A stretch of 62,834 bases of DNA from assembly GCF_009765735.1 (NCBI RefSeq), contig NZ_LMUW01000132.1, positions 1 through 62,834 on the forward strand, in the 5' to 3' direction. The stretch's first letter is position 1. Each line of letters begins with the position of its first letter. Below, piece after piece: positions 33,104 to 43,079 of this stretch. Both the position numbers and the translations under genes were made by a program. This stretch comes from Xenophilus sp. L33 (GTDB lineage Bacteria > Pseudomonadota > Gammaproteobacteria > Burkholderiales > Burkholderiaceae_C). A model generated the notes under the pieces. It made no database searches. It had not been told where the DNA came from and saw only the letters and a list, made by a program, of their open reading frames with translations.

Positions 33104-34771
33104 ATGAACGACAGCAACACCGCCCCGCGCGTGGACTACCGCACCGACCCGACCCGGTACCGCCACTGGAAGCTCAGCGTCGAGGGCGCCGTCGCCCGCC
33201 TCACGCTCGACATCGCCGAAGACGGCGGCATCCGCCCCGGCTACAAGCTCAAGCTCAACAGCTACGACCTCGGCGTCGACATCGAGCTGAACGACGCCCT
33301 CAACCGGGTGCGCTTCGAGCATCCGGAAGTGCGCTCGGTGATCGTCACCAGCGGCAAGGACCGGATCTTCTGCTCCGGCGCCAACATCTTCATGCTCGGC
33401 GTCTCCGGCCACGCCTGGAAGGTCAACTTCTGCAAGTTCACCAACGAGACCCGCAACGGCATCGAGGATTCGTCCAGGCACTCGGGCCTGAAGTTCGTGG
33501 CTGCGGTCAACGGCGCCTGTGCCGGCGGCGGCTACGAGCTGGCGCTGGCCTGCGACGAGATCGTGCTGGTCGACGACCGCTCCTCCTCCGTCTCGCTGCC
33601 CGAGGTGCCGCTGCTCGGCGTGCTGCCCGGCACCGGCGGCCTGACCCGCGTCACCGACAAGCGCCACGTGCGCCATGACCTGGCCGACATCTTCTGCACC
33701 AGCGTCGAAGGCGTGCGCGGCCAGCGCGCGGTCGACTGGCGGCTGGTCGACGCCATCGCCAAGCCGGCGCAATTCGGCGCCGCGGTGCAGGAACGTGCCG
33801 CCAAGCTCGGCGACGCCGCGCTGCGTCCCGCCGGCGCCAAGGGCGTGAGCCTCTCCCGGCTGGAGCGCCAGGACGGCGCCGACAGCCTGCGCTACGAGCA
33901 CGTCACGGTCGAGATCGACCGCGCCCGCCGCACCGCCACCCTGACGATCAAGGCGCCCACCGGGACGCAGCCGGGCGACATCGCCGCCATCGAGGCGGCC
34001 GGCGCCGCCTGGTGGCCGCTGGCCATGGCGCGCCAGCTGGACGACGCGATCCTCAACCTGCGCACCAACGAGCTCGACGTCGGCACCTGGCTCCTGAAGA
34101 CCGAGGGCGATCCGAAGGCCGTGCTGGCCAGCGACGCGACGATGCTCGCGCACAAGGACCACTGGCTGGTCAACGAGACGATCGGCGCGCTGCGCCGCAC
34201 GCTGGCGCGGCTCGACGTCTCCTCGCGCAGCCTCTTCGCGCTGGTCGAGGCCGGCTCCTGCTTCGCCGGCACCCTGGCCGAACTGGCCTTCGCCGCCGAC
34301 CGCGCCTACATGCTGGCGCTGCCGGACGATGCCGAGAAGGCGCCGAGCCTCACGCTCGACGAGTTCAACTTCGGCTTCTTCCCGATGGTCAACGACCAGA
34401 GCCGGCTGCAGCGCCGCTTCTACGAAGAGAGCGCGCCGCTCGAAGCCGCCCGCGCCGCCGCCGGCCGGCCGCTCGACGCCGACGCCGCGCTGGCGCTCGG
34501 CCTGGTCACGATGGCGCCCGACGACATCGACTGGGACGACGAGATCCGCATCGCGATCGAGGAACGCGCCGCGATGTCGCCCGACGCGCTGACCGGCCTC
34601 GAGGCCAACCTGCGCTTCGCCAGCAAGGAGAACATGGCCACCCGCATCTTCGGCCGGCTCACCGCCTGGCAGAACTGGATCTTCAACCGCCCCAACGCCG
34701 TCGGCGAGAAGGGTGCGCTGAAGGTCTACGGCACCGGCGAGAAGGCCGGCTTCGACATGAACCGCGTCTGA
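33104..34771 (+). CDS. boxC: 2,3-epoxybenzoyl-CoA dihydrolase (benzoyl-CoA-dihydrodiol lyase) BoxC
   Basis: 555 residues, two crotonase-like domains in tandem. It hydrolytically opens 2,3-epoxybenzoyl-CoA to 3,4-dehydroadipyl-CoA semialdehyde and formate. Oxyanion-hole segments: VIVTSGKDRIFCSGANIFML (about 77-97) and NGACAGGGYELALACDEIVLVDD (about 132-154) in the first domain; ALVEAGSCFAGTLAELAFAADRAYML in the second. AGGAG starts at 33093 and fixes the ATG. First gene of the catabolic operon; 25 bp to boxB. Confidence 0.97.
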   Translation: MNDSNTAPRVDYRTDPTRYRHWKLSVEGAVARLTLDIAEDGGIRPGYKLKLNSYDLGVDIELNDALNRVRFEHPEVRSVIVTSGKDRIFCSGANIFMLGVSGHAWKVNFCKFTNETRNGIEDSSRHSGLKFVAAVNGACAGGGYELALACDEIVLVDDRSSSVSLPEVPLLGVLPGTGGLTRVTDKRHVRHDLADIFCTSVEGVRGQRAVDWRLVDAIAKPAQFGAAVQERAAKLGDAALRPAGAKGVSLSRLERQDGADSLRYEHVTVEIDRARRTATLTIKAPTGTQPGDIAAIEAAGAAWWPLAMARQLDDAILNLRTNELDVGTWLLKTEGDPKAVLASDATMLAHKDHWLVNETIGALRRTLARLDVSSRSLFALVEAGSCFAGTLAELAFAADRAYMLALPDDAEKAPSLTLDEFNFGFFPMVNDQSRLQRRFYEESAPLEAARAAAGRPLDADAALALGLVTMAPDDIDWDDEIRIAIEERAAMSPDALTGLEANLRFASKENMATRIFGRLTAWQNWIFNRPNAVGEKGALKVYGTGEKAGFDMNRV

Positions 34772-34796
34772 CACCGAACCGAACCAAGGACACACG

Positions 34797-36224
<1,428 letters not shown>

Positions 36225-36276
36225 TGCGGGCTTCGCCGACGCACGAGGGTGCGCGGCGACACCAAGGAGATTCACG

Positions 36277-37554
36277 ATGGACATGGCGGTCGACATCAAC
36301 GTCATCAAGCAGCACCTGATCGACCCCGAGATCTGCATCCGCTGCAACACCTGCGAGGCGACCTGCCCGGTCGGCGCGATCACCCACGACGACCGCAACT
36401 ACGTGGTGCGCGCCGACGTGTGCAACAGCTGCATGGCCTGCATCTCGCCGTGCCCGACCGGCTCGATCGACAACTGGCGCACCATGCCGGTGGTGCGCGC
36501 CTACTCGATCGAGGAGCAGCTGACCTGGGACGAGCTGCCCGCGGAGCTCACGCCCGAGCAGCTCGAGGCCGAAGGCGTCGGCCCGGCCGACGAGGTGCAG
36601 CTGCAGGTGCCGGTGGCACCGCCGCAGCCGCCCGCCGAGGCCGGCGAGGTCGTCTTCAACTCGGCCCAGTACGGCGCCACCACGCCGCCCTGGTCGGCCG
36701 CGCACGCCTACACCAACCTGCATCCGCCGAAGGCACCGACCACCGCGACCGTGGTCGGCAACTTCAACTGCACCGAGGCCGGCTACGAGAACCAGACGCA
36801 CCACATCGTGCTCGACTTCGGCGCCATGCCCTTCCCGGTGCTCGAAGGCCAGTCGATCGGCATCATCCCGCCCGGCACCGACGCCAACGGCAAGGCGCAT
36901 TTCGCGCGGCAGTATTCGATCGCCAGCCCGCGCAACGGCGAGCGGCCCGGCTACAACAACGTCTCGCTGACCGTGAAGCGCGTGCTGGAAGACCACCAGG
37001 GCCGGCCGGTGCGCGGCGTCGCCAGCAACTACGTCTGCGACCTCAAGGTCGGCGACAAGGTGCAGGTGATCGGGCCCTTCGGCTCGTCGTTCCTGATGCC
37101 CAACCATCCGAAGTCGCACATCGTGATGATCTGCACCGGCACCGGCAGCGCGCCGATGCGGGCGATGACCGAATGGCGCCGGCGGCTGCGCAAGAGCGGC
37201 AAGTTCGAAGGCGGCAAGCTGCTGCTCTTCTTCGGCGCGCGCACGCAGCAGGAGCTGCCGTACTTCGGCCCGCTGCAGACCTTGCCCAAGGACTTCATCG
37301 ACATCAACTTCGCCTTCTCGCGCACGCTCGGCCAGCCGAAGCGCTACGTGCAGGACATGATGCGCGAGCGCGCCGCCGACCTGGTCGAGCTGCTGAAGGA
37401 CGGCCAGTCGCACTTCTACGTCTGCGGCCTGAAGAGCATGGAAGAGGGCGTGGTGCTGGCGCTGCGCGACGTCGCGGTCGACGCCGGCCTCGACTGGGAC
37501 CAGATCGGCGCCGGCCTCAAGCGCGAGGGGCGGCTGCACCTCGAGACCTACTGA
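36277..37554 (+). CDS. boxA: benzoyl-CoA 2,3-epoxidase, reductase subunit BoxA
   Basis: 425 residues. Two [4Fe-4S] ferredoxin motifs near the N-terminus, CIRCNTCEATCPVG (about 21-34) and CNSCMACISPCPTG (about 49-62), both with all four cysteines. A linker of about 90 residues leads to a ferredoxin-NADP reductase domain: FAD-binding RQYSIASPRNGE and NADP-binding CTGTGSAPMRAM, ending HLETY. It passes electrons from NADPH to BoxB. An AAGGAG precedes ATG at 36277; a second ATG two codons later is possible. Confidence 0.97.
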   Translation: MDMAVDINVIKQHLIDPEICIRCNTCEATCPVGAITHDDRNYVVRADVCNSCMACISPCPTGSIDNWRTMPVVRAYSIEEQLTWDELPAELTPEQLEAEGVGPADEVQLQVPVAPPQPPAEAGEVVFNSAQYGATTPPWSAAHAYTNLHPPKAPTTATVVGNFNCTEAGYENQTHHIVLDFGAMPFPVLEGQSIGIIPPGTDANGKAHFARQYSIASPRNGERPGYNNVSLTVKRVLEDHQGRPVRGVASNYVCDLKVGDKVQVIGPFGSSFLMPNHPKSHIVMICTGTGSAPMRAMTEWRRRLRKSGKFEGGKLLLFFGARTQQELPYFGPLQTLPKDFIDINFAFSRTLGQPKRYVQDMMRERAADLVELLKDGQSHFYVCGLKSMEEGVVLALRDVAVDAGLDWDQIGAGLKREGRLHLETY

Positions 37555-37564
37555 GCGCGGCAGG

Positions 37565-38014
37565 ATGAAGTTCGCCGAATTCCATCCGGGCCGGGTCATC
37601 GAGGCCGGCCCCTACCTGCTGACGGAAGAAGAACTGCTGCAGTTCGCCCGCGCCTACGACCCGCAGTGGTTCCACACCGATGCCGAGGCCGCCGCCGAGG
37701 GCCCCTTCGGCGGCCTGATCGCCAGCGGCTGGCACACCTGCGGCATCGCGATGCGGCTGGTCACCGAGGCGGCGTTGAAGGGCTCCGAATCCTTCGCCTC
37801 GCCGGGGCTGCAATACGTCAAGTGGCCGAACCCGGTGCGGCCCGGCGACAGCCTGCGCCTGCAGGCCGAGGTGGTCGAGGCGCGCCGCTCCGACAAGCGG
37901 CCGACGCTGGGCATCCTGCGCTGGCGCTGGCGGCTCTACAACCAGCGCGACCTGCTGGTGCTCGACCTGGAGGCGACCAGCCTGTTCAAGCTGCCGGCGT
38001 TGCTATCCGTTTGA
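37565..38014 (+). CDS. MaoC-like (R)-hydratase / dehydratase-domain protein
   Basis: 149 residues with the MaoC hotdog fold. FARAYDPQWFHTDAEAAAEGPFGGLIASGWHT contains the hydratase-2 motif, with the Asp and His of the catalytic pair (Asp in YDPQ, His in WFHTD). It begins ten bases after the boxA stop, so it is part of the box operon. A hydratase acting on 3,4-dehydroadipyl-CoA or a later CoA intermediate is plausible, but the step is not established. It is the last gene before the lower-GC insert. Confidence 0.87.
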   Translation: MKFAEFHPGRVIEAGPYLLTEEELLQFARAYDPQWFHTDAEAAAEGPFGGLIASGWHTCGIAMRLVTEAALKGSESFASPGLQYVKWPNPVRPGDSLRLQAEVVEARRSDKRPTLGILRWRWRLYNQRDLLVLDLEATSLFKLPALLSV

Positions 38015-38036
38015 TGTTCGAGCGCCATCGAATGGG

Positions 38037-38633
38037 CTACCTAAGAAAGCTGGACAAGCGATCGATGGTCCTGTGCAGGCTCGGCGAGCATTCCGCCGCA
38101 GCTGCCGGCCGCCATTGCTCCCGCGCGAACGCCGCCAGGCGCTCGTTGTAGAGCGGGCCAATTGTGACTCGACTTCCCTGAGCCGGTACCAGCTCCGCAG
38201 CAAGTCGGCGACTTCGGCTGTTTCGGACCAAGTTGATCAGCGCTTGCTTGGGATCCGGGAGCGCGTCGGGCCAAAGAGGTACCTTCTTTGCCGGAATGCC
38301 GGCGAAGCGGGCAAACGAGGCTTGGTCGGCAAGCAACCACGCTTCGGTTTCGCGAACGGCCACGCGAAACAGCATGGTCTCGGGCAGTGATTCGGCCTTC
38401 CATCCACGCCGAAGCGTCGCTGCACATTCGGCATTGTCGAGGTCCGTCAGGACCACATGAGGTATCACATGACTGGCTTGGCGGTACTTCGTGATGGACC
38501 GCTTGATGTTCCCGAAGCCCCTTTCCACCAGTCTGCGGGTGATCCGGAGGGAGCTGGACGACGAACTAATGATTCGCTCAAGAACGGCAAGACTGAGGTC
38601 GTCTTCCACGACCACTGCAATATCTTTCGGCAT
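38037..38633 (-). CDS. DUF4276 protein with TOPRIM-like motifs
   Basis: 198 residues. Glu10 in VVVEDDLSLAVLERI and the DxD pair D64/D66 in VVLTDLDN reproduce the E...DxD pattern of TOPRIM nucleases. The DUF4276 signature RVAVRETEAWLLAD lies at about 90-103. It follows an ATPase gene by three bases (same strand) and is lower in GC than flanking genes. In OLD and PARIS-type systems an ATPase acts with a TOPRIM effector, fused or separate, against phages; here the partner role is inferred from motifs and pairing. It converges on the box operon with 22 bp between stops. Confidence 0.82.
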   Translation of the reverse strand: MPKDIAVVVEDDLSLAVLERIISSSSSSLRITRRLVERGFGNIKRSITKYRQASHVIPHVVLTDLDNAECAATLRRGWKAESLPETMLFRVAVRETEAWLLADQASFARFAGIPAKKVPLWPDALPDPKQALINLVRNSRSRRLAAELVPAQGSRVTIGPLYNERLAAFAREQWRPAAAAECSPSLHRTIDRLSSFLR

Positions 38634-38636
38634 TCG

Positions 38637-39794
38637 TCAGAGCAAGGAAAGCTGAGTCAATGTCACGGGCTTCGTCTTGCTGCCCATGGTTTCGGCCACC
38701 GAGTATCCGGCTGCGACGAGCGCGATATCTTCTTCGCTCGCGAGCAGAACCTTGGTGCCGTCGCTCGACGGTTCGAGACGCAGGACCTCTCGTGGATCGA
38801 CGCTCTTGTGCTGCAGCATCGCGTCGCTGTGAGTGGTCACGAAGATCTGCCGACGGTACTTGGCCTGCCGCTGCATTTGCCACAGAAGTGGCGGGATCTC
38901 GCGCACCACTGCCTCGTTGAGCGACATTTCGGGCTCTTCAAGAAGCAACAGTGAGTCGCCTTCAAGCAGGCTCCACATGATCCCCAGCAATCGCAGAGTT
39001 CCGTCGGAAAACTGATCTTCCCGCTGCCACCCAGCCTCCGGACGCCAATGTGCGTAGAGAGCACCGAGATGAGGGCTTCCCGACAGTTCGTCGCGCTCGA
39101 ATCGCAGATTGCGCATGTTGGGCACGCAGGCCCTGAGAGCCGATTCGATCTTTCTCAGACGGGCGTTGCGCGTCCGGTCCGTGGTCTTTGCGATTCGTTC
39201 GAGAAAGGACTGACCGAACGGGTCTCCCTCCATTTGACCCGCCGCGCCCAGTTCGGTGTGCTTCAGCAACTGCGGCACGAGGTGAAGGTAGGTCACGGCG
39301 CCAAAGAATTGAGCGATCTCTCGGAACTCCTTGTTGGCGACTACTTGTTCCAGACTTGTTTCCGTCAACCGTTCGGTATCCGCTCGATCTACACGGTCAG
39401 GACGATCGACGAGAACCTTTTTTCGCCTCAAGTCTTCTACTCGTTCCTTGCTGATCAGCACGCGTTGTTTGCCTTTGCCTTCGCTTCGAAAAGCAAGCTC
39501 GTACCGCCAGACCGCGGGCTCGTCCGCACGTTCGGCAAGCTCCACCACGATCTCCACCTCGGGATCACGCCTCGCCAGCAGGGAACGCAGTTTGGCCAAC
39601 CCGCCGCGCGCCTCGACCGCTCTTTGCAGGCCGCCTCCTTTGGACTTTGCGATGTCTCTCAAGAATCGAAACACGTCGAGCAGGTTCGACTTTCCGGACG
39701 CGTTGGGACCAATGACGAACACTCGTTCGCGGAGCGCAACATCCACGTGTTTGAAATTGCGCCAGTTCTTGAGCTTCAATCGTGCGATGTACAT
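38637..39794 (-). CDS. AAA/ABC-type ATPase (OLD-like, AAA_21) of a two-gene module
   Basis: 385 residues from ATG at 39794 (MYIARLKLKNWRNF, the usual start of SMC/RecF-like ATPases). Walker A GPNASGKS at residues 29-36; signature region SDGTLRLLGIMWSL near 263; Walker B LLLLEEPEMSLNEAVV near 283-298; H-loop TTHSDAML near 320. About 200 residues of helical insert lie between Walker A and the signature. No nuclease domain is fused, and the TOPRIM-like partner is the next gene. GC drops well below the neighbours (28 of 60 bases at 39301-39360), suggesting lateral transfer. Likely a defence or toxin-type ATPase sensor. Confidence 0.85.
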   Translation of the reverse strand: MYIARLKLKNWRNFKHVDVALRERVFVIGPNASGKSNLLDVFRFLRDIAKSKGGGLQRAVEARGGLAKLRSLLARRDPEVEIVVELAERADEPAVWRYELAFRSEGKGKQRVLISKERVEDLRRKKVLVDRPDRVDRADTERLTETSLEQVVANKEFREIAQFFGAVTYLHLVPQLLKHTELGAAGQMEGDPFGQSFLERIAKTTDRTRNARLRKIESALRACVPNMRNLRFERDELSGSPHLGALYAHWRPEAGWQREDQFSDGTLRLLGIMWSLLEGDSLLLLEEPEMSLNEAVVREIPPLLWQMQRQAKYRRQIFVTTHSDAMLQHKSVDPREVLRLEPSSDGTKVLLASEEDIALVAAGYSVAETMGSKTKPVTLTQLSLL

Positions 39795-40010
39795 GTGTGA
39801 CTTTGAGATTCGCGGGAAATCTACCACTCTGAAGCCTCAGGGAACAAAGGATCGCGCATAGGCGACGGTTGCAGCCTTTCCGGCCTTGCGCAGCGAATGC
39901 CAGCAGGCGTCTCCGACGCGACGACGTACGCGAGTGGCGAGGACTTCCAGAGCCCAACGCATCGTTTCCCGCATTGAACAAATCGCCCGCCTCGCGTTAG
40001 GCTCGGGCCC

Positions 40011-42023
40011 GTGAACTCAACGCCCGCACCCTTCGTCCCCCAGCTCACCCTCTACCGCCAATGGCTGCGCGAGACGCGCGGGCTGGACTTCGATTCCTTC
40101 GATGCGCTCTGGCGCTGGTCGACCACCGACCTGCCGGCCTTCTGGCAGAGCATCTGGGACCACAGCGGCATGCAGTCGCCGACGCCGGCCACGACCGTGC
40201 TGGAAGAGGCGCGCATGCCCGGCGCGCGCTGGTTCCCGGGCGCGCAGGTCAACTACGCGCGCGAGGTGCTGCGCCATGTGGATGCGGCACATGCGGCCGG
40301 CATGCCCGCGATCGTCAGCGAGGACGAGCTCGGCCAGGTGCGCGAGATGTCGTGGCCCGAGTTGCGGCGGCAGGTCGGCGCAATGGCGCTGCAGTTGCGC
40401 GCGCTCGGCGTCGCCCGCGGCGACCGGGTGGCCGCCTACCTGCCGAACCGGCCGGAGACGATGGTCGCCTTCCTGGCCGCTGCCAGCATCGGCGCGATCT
40501 GGAGCGTCTGCGCACCCGACATGGGCACCGCTGCCGTGGTCGACCGCTTCCGCCAGATCGAGCCGGTGCTGCTGATCGCCGCCGACGGGGTGCACTACGG
40601 CGGCAAGGCGCTCGACCGCAGCGCGACGGTGCAGGAACTGCGCGCCGCGCTGCCCAGCCTGCGCCACGTGCTGGTGCTGAAGACGCCCTTCGCGACGGGC
40701 CGTGTCGATGCCGCGCTCGACTGGTCCGAGGCTATCGCCCGCGACGATGCCGCCGTTGCCGCCTTCGAGCCGGAGTGGCTGCCCTTCGACCATCCGCTGT
40801 GGATCCTCTACTCGAGCGGCACCACCGGCCTGCCCAAGCCGATCGTGCACGGGCAGGGCGGCGTGATCCTCACCATGTATGCCTGCGGGCTGCACCACGA
40901 CCTCGGCCCGAGCTACGGCGCCAACAACTTCGGCGAGCGCTTCCACTGGTACAGCTCGACCGGCTGGGTGATGTGGAACTCGCAGCTGGCCGGCCTGGCC
41001 TTCGGCAGCACCATCTGCCTCTACGACGGCAACCCCGCCGGCAGCCGCGAGCGGCCCGACTGGGGCGTGCTGTGGCGCTTCGCGGCGCGGCACCGCGTGA
41101 CCTTCTTCGGCGCCGGCGCAGCCTTCTTCGCGAACTGCATGAAGGCCGGCGTGGTGGTGAAGGACTGCGGCGACCTGTCGCGCGTGCGGGCGCTGGGCAG
41201 CACCGGCTCGCCGCTCTCGGAAGAGGTGCAGCGCTGGGGCACGGCGCAGCTGCTGGCGGCCGGCGCGCCGGCGGTCTGGTGGTACAACATTTCGGGCGGC
41301 ACCGACTTCTGCGGCGCCTTCGTCGGCGGCAACCGCGAGCTGCCCGAGGTGCCGGGCCAGATGCAGTGCCGCTTCCTCGGCGCCGCGGTCGAGGCCTGGA
41401 ACGACGCCGGCCGGCCGGTGATCGACGAGGTCGGCGAGCTGGTCTGCATCCAGCCGATCCCGGCGATGCCGCTCTTCTTCTGGGGCGACACGGCCAACGT
41501 GCGGCTCATCGCGAGCTACTTCGACACCTACCCCGGCGTCTGGCGCCACGGCGACTGGCTGAAGATCGGCGCCGACGGCGGCTGCATCATCTACGGCCGC
41601 AGCGACGCCACCATCAACCGCCAGGGCCTGCGCATGGGCACCAGCGAGATCTACAGCGCGGTCGAAGGCCTGCCCGAGGTGATCGATTCGATGGTGGTCG
41701 ACCTCGAATACCTGGGCCGCGACAGCTACATGCCGCTCTTCGTGGTGCTGCGCGCCGGCGTCGAGCTGGACGACGCGCTGCGCCAGCGCATCAACCAGTC
41801 GATCCGCACCTCGCTGTCGCCGCGCTTCGTGCCGGACGGCATCTTCCAGGTGCAGGAGATTCCGCGCACGCTGTCCGGCAAGAAGCAGGAACTGCCGATC
41901 AAGAAGCTGCTGCTCGGCCAGCCGATCGAGAAGGTGCTGAACCGCGAGGCGATGGCCAATCCGGGCAGCCTCGACTGGTACGTCGCCTTCGCCGAGCGGC
42001 ACGCGCGTTCGCAGGCCGCCTAG
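40011..42023 (+). CDS. acetoacetate-CoA ligase (acetoacetyl-CoA synthetase)
   Basis: 670 residues from a GTG at 40011. ANL-superfamily enzyme: ATP-binding YSSGTTGLPKPIVHG (about 266-280), the AACS-type segment YNISGGTDFCGAFVGGN (about 425-441) followed by PGQMQCRFLGAAVEAW, hinge IIYGRSDATINRQGLRMG, and the C-terminal catalytic Lys in RTLSGKKQELPIKKL. It activates acetoacetate made in polyhydroxybutyrate or ketone-body breakdown, which fits with the phasin gene elsewhere in the window. GC returns to the genome norm here, marking the right edge of the upstream insert. Confidence 0.93.
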   Translation: MNSTPAPFVPQLTLYRQWLRETRGLDFDSFDALWRWSTTDLPAFWQSIWDHSGMQSPTPATTVLEEARMPGARWFPGAQVNYAREVLRHVDAAHAAGMPAIVSEDELGQVREMSWPELRRQVGAMALQLRALGVARGDRVAAYLPNRPETMVAFLAAASIGAIWSVCAPDMGTAAVVDRFRQIEPVLLIAADGVHYGGKALDRSATVQELRAALPSLRHVLVLKTPFATGRVDAALDWSEAIARDDAAVAAFEPEWLPFDHPLWILYSSGTTGLPKPIVHGQGGVILTMYACGLHHDLGPSYGANNFGERFHWYSSTGWVMWNSQLAGLAFGSTICLYDGNPAGSRERPDWGVLWRFAARHRVTFFGAGAAFFANCMKAGVVVKDCGDLSRVRALGSTGSPLSEEVQRWGTAQLLAAGAPAVWWYNISGGTDFCGAFVGGNRELPEVPGQMQCRFLGAAVEAWNDAGRPVIDEVGELVCIQPIPAMPLFFWGDTANVRLIASYFDTYPGVWRHGDWLKIGADGGCIIYGRSDATINRQGLRMGTSEIYSAVEGLPEVIDSMVVDLEYLGRDSYMPLFVVLRAGVELDDALRQRINQSIRTSLSPRFVPDGIFQVQEIPRTLSGKKQELPIKKLLLGQPIEKVLNREAMANPGSLDWYVAFAERHARSQAA

Positions 42024-42056
42024 CGTTTTCTCCCGCGCGGTCCACGGCCGCGGCGT

Positions 42057-42464
42057 TCAGAGCCAGTGGCCGCTCGACGGCATCTCGATGCGCTGCGCCG
42101 GCGGCTCGTCGCTGTTCTCGACCATCGCGCCGAGGAAGAAGCTCAGGAGCGAGATGAAGATGCTCGCGAACAGCGCGGTCCAGAAGCCCGACACCTTGAA
42201 GCCGCGCACCAGCGCCGACACCAGCAGGATCATCAGCGCGTTGATGACCAGCAGGAAGAGCCCGAAGGTCACCAGCGTGAGCGGCAGCGTCAGCACCACC
42301 AGCAGCGGCTTGACCACCGCATTGGCCAGGCCCAGCACCAGCGCCGAGATCACCAGCGAGCCGGTGCTCTCGAACTTGATGCCGCGAAACAGGTAGCTCG
42401 CGACCCACAGGGAAACGGCCGTGATGGCCCAGCGCAGGAGGAAGGGCGCGAAGGAATGCAGCAT
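42057..42464 (-). CDS. phage-holin superfamily IV-like four-helix membrane protein
   Basis: 135 residues from ATG at 42464; an ATG 11 codons upstream is an alternative. Four hydrophobic helices with the family pattern GIKFESTGSLVISALVLGLANAVVKPLLVVLTLPLTLVTFGLFLLVINALMI (split over helices 2-3) and a short polar tail (EPPAQRIEMPSSGHWL). Members of this group (PF04020) occur as ordinary chromosomal genes of unknown role and no phage genes are nearby, so a lysis function is not implied. Confidence 0.85.
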   Translation of the reverse strand: MLHSFAPFLLRWAITAVSLWVASYLFRGIKFESTGSLVISALVLGLANAVVKPLLVVLTLPLTLVTFGLFLLVINALMILLVSALVRGFKVSGFWTALFASIFISLLSFFLGAMVENSDEPPAQRIEMPSSGHWL

Positions 42465-42543
42465 GTCGGGGCTCGGGTGGAAGGGAGCGCCGATCATATC
42501 GGCGCCCCGGCATGCCTGCCGGCGAGGTGCGCGCCCAACCTGT

Positions 42544-42559
42544 ACGTGAACGTTCACGT
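42544..42559. promoter_or_regulatory. 16-bp perfect palindrome upstream of the merR-type gene
   Basis: ACGTGAACGTTCACGT, followed five bases later by a -10-like TACAAT (42565-42570). MerR regulators bind palindromes in the long spacer of their promoters, so this is a likely operator of the regulator at 42603 and of the exporter gene behind it. The -35 is not clear. Confidence 0.65.
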
Positions 42560-42602
42560 TGAGGTACAATCCGAGCCTGACCGAAACCATTCACCGAACG
42601 CC

Positions 42603-43079
42603 GTGGCCACCGCTCCAGACAGCCTCACCGTGCGCGATGCCGCCGCCCGGCTCGGCGTCACGCCGCGCACCCTCAAGTACTACGAGGAACTCGGTCTGGT
42701 GGTGCCGGTGCGCAGCGCCGGCCGCTACCGCCTCTACGAACAAGCCGACCTCGAGCGCCTCGGCCGCGTGCTGCGGCTGCGCTCGCTCGGCTTCTCGCTC
42801 ACCGCGATCACGGCGATGCTGCAGCAGCCCTTCGAGGCACCGGCCGAAGGCGGCCGCCCGCGCCTGTCGAACTCTTCATTGAAGTCGCTGCGCGTCGCGC
42901 TGGCCGAGCAGCTGGCCGCGATCGACGCGCGGGTCACGCAGGTGCGGCGCGAGCTGCGCGAAGCGGCCGCGCTCCAGGCCCAGCTGCGCCGCGACATCGA
43001 CTACGTCGAGCGCCGCATCGCCGGCGAGCCGCTCGAAGAGGCGCTGGAGCAGCACAGCCGCGGGAGGAAGACCTCATGA
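42603..43079 (+). CDS. MerR-family transcriptional regulator
   Basis: 158 residues from a GTG at 42603. N-terminal winged helix (LTVRDAAARLGVTPRTLKYYEELGLV ... GRYRLYEQADLERL), then a coiled-coil dimer helix (about 85-145) and a short C-terminus without Cys, so metal binding as in CueR or MerR is unlikely. It overlaps the following MFS exporter gene by four bases (ATGA), which suggests it senses a drug or aromatic compound and controls export. A 16-bp palindrome lies 44-59 bases upstream. Confidence 0.9.
   Translation: MATAPDSLTVRDAAARLGVTPRTLKYYEELGLVVPVRSAGRYRLYEQADLERLGRVLRLRSLGFSLTAITAMLQQPFEAPAEGGRPRLSNSSLKSLRVALAEQLAAIDARVTQVRRELREAAALQAQLRRDIDYVERRIAGEPLEEALEQHSRGRKTS

Noticed and set aside
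42057..42464. Prophage signal from the holin-like protein
   Set aside because: No other phage genes, no attachment sites and normal GC; this family is common as a chromosomal membrane protein.
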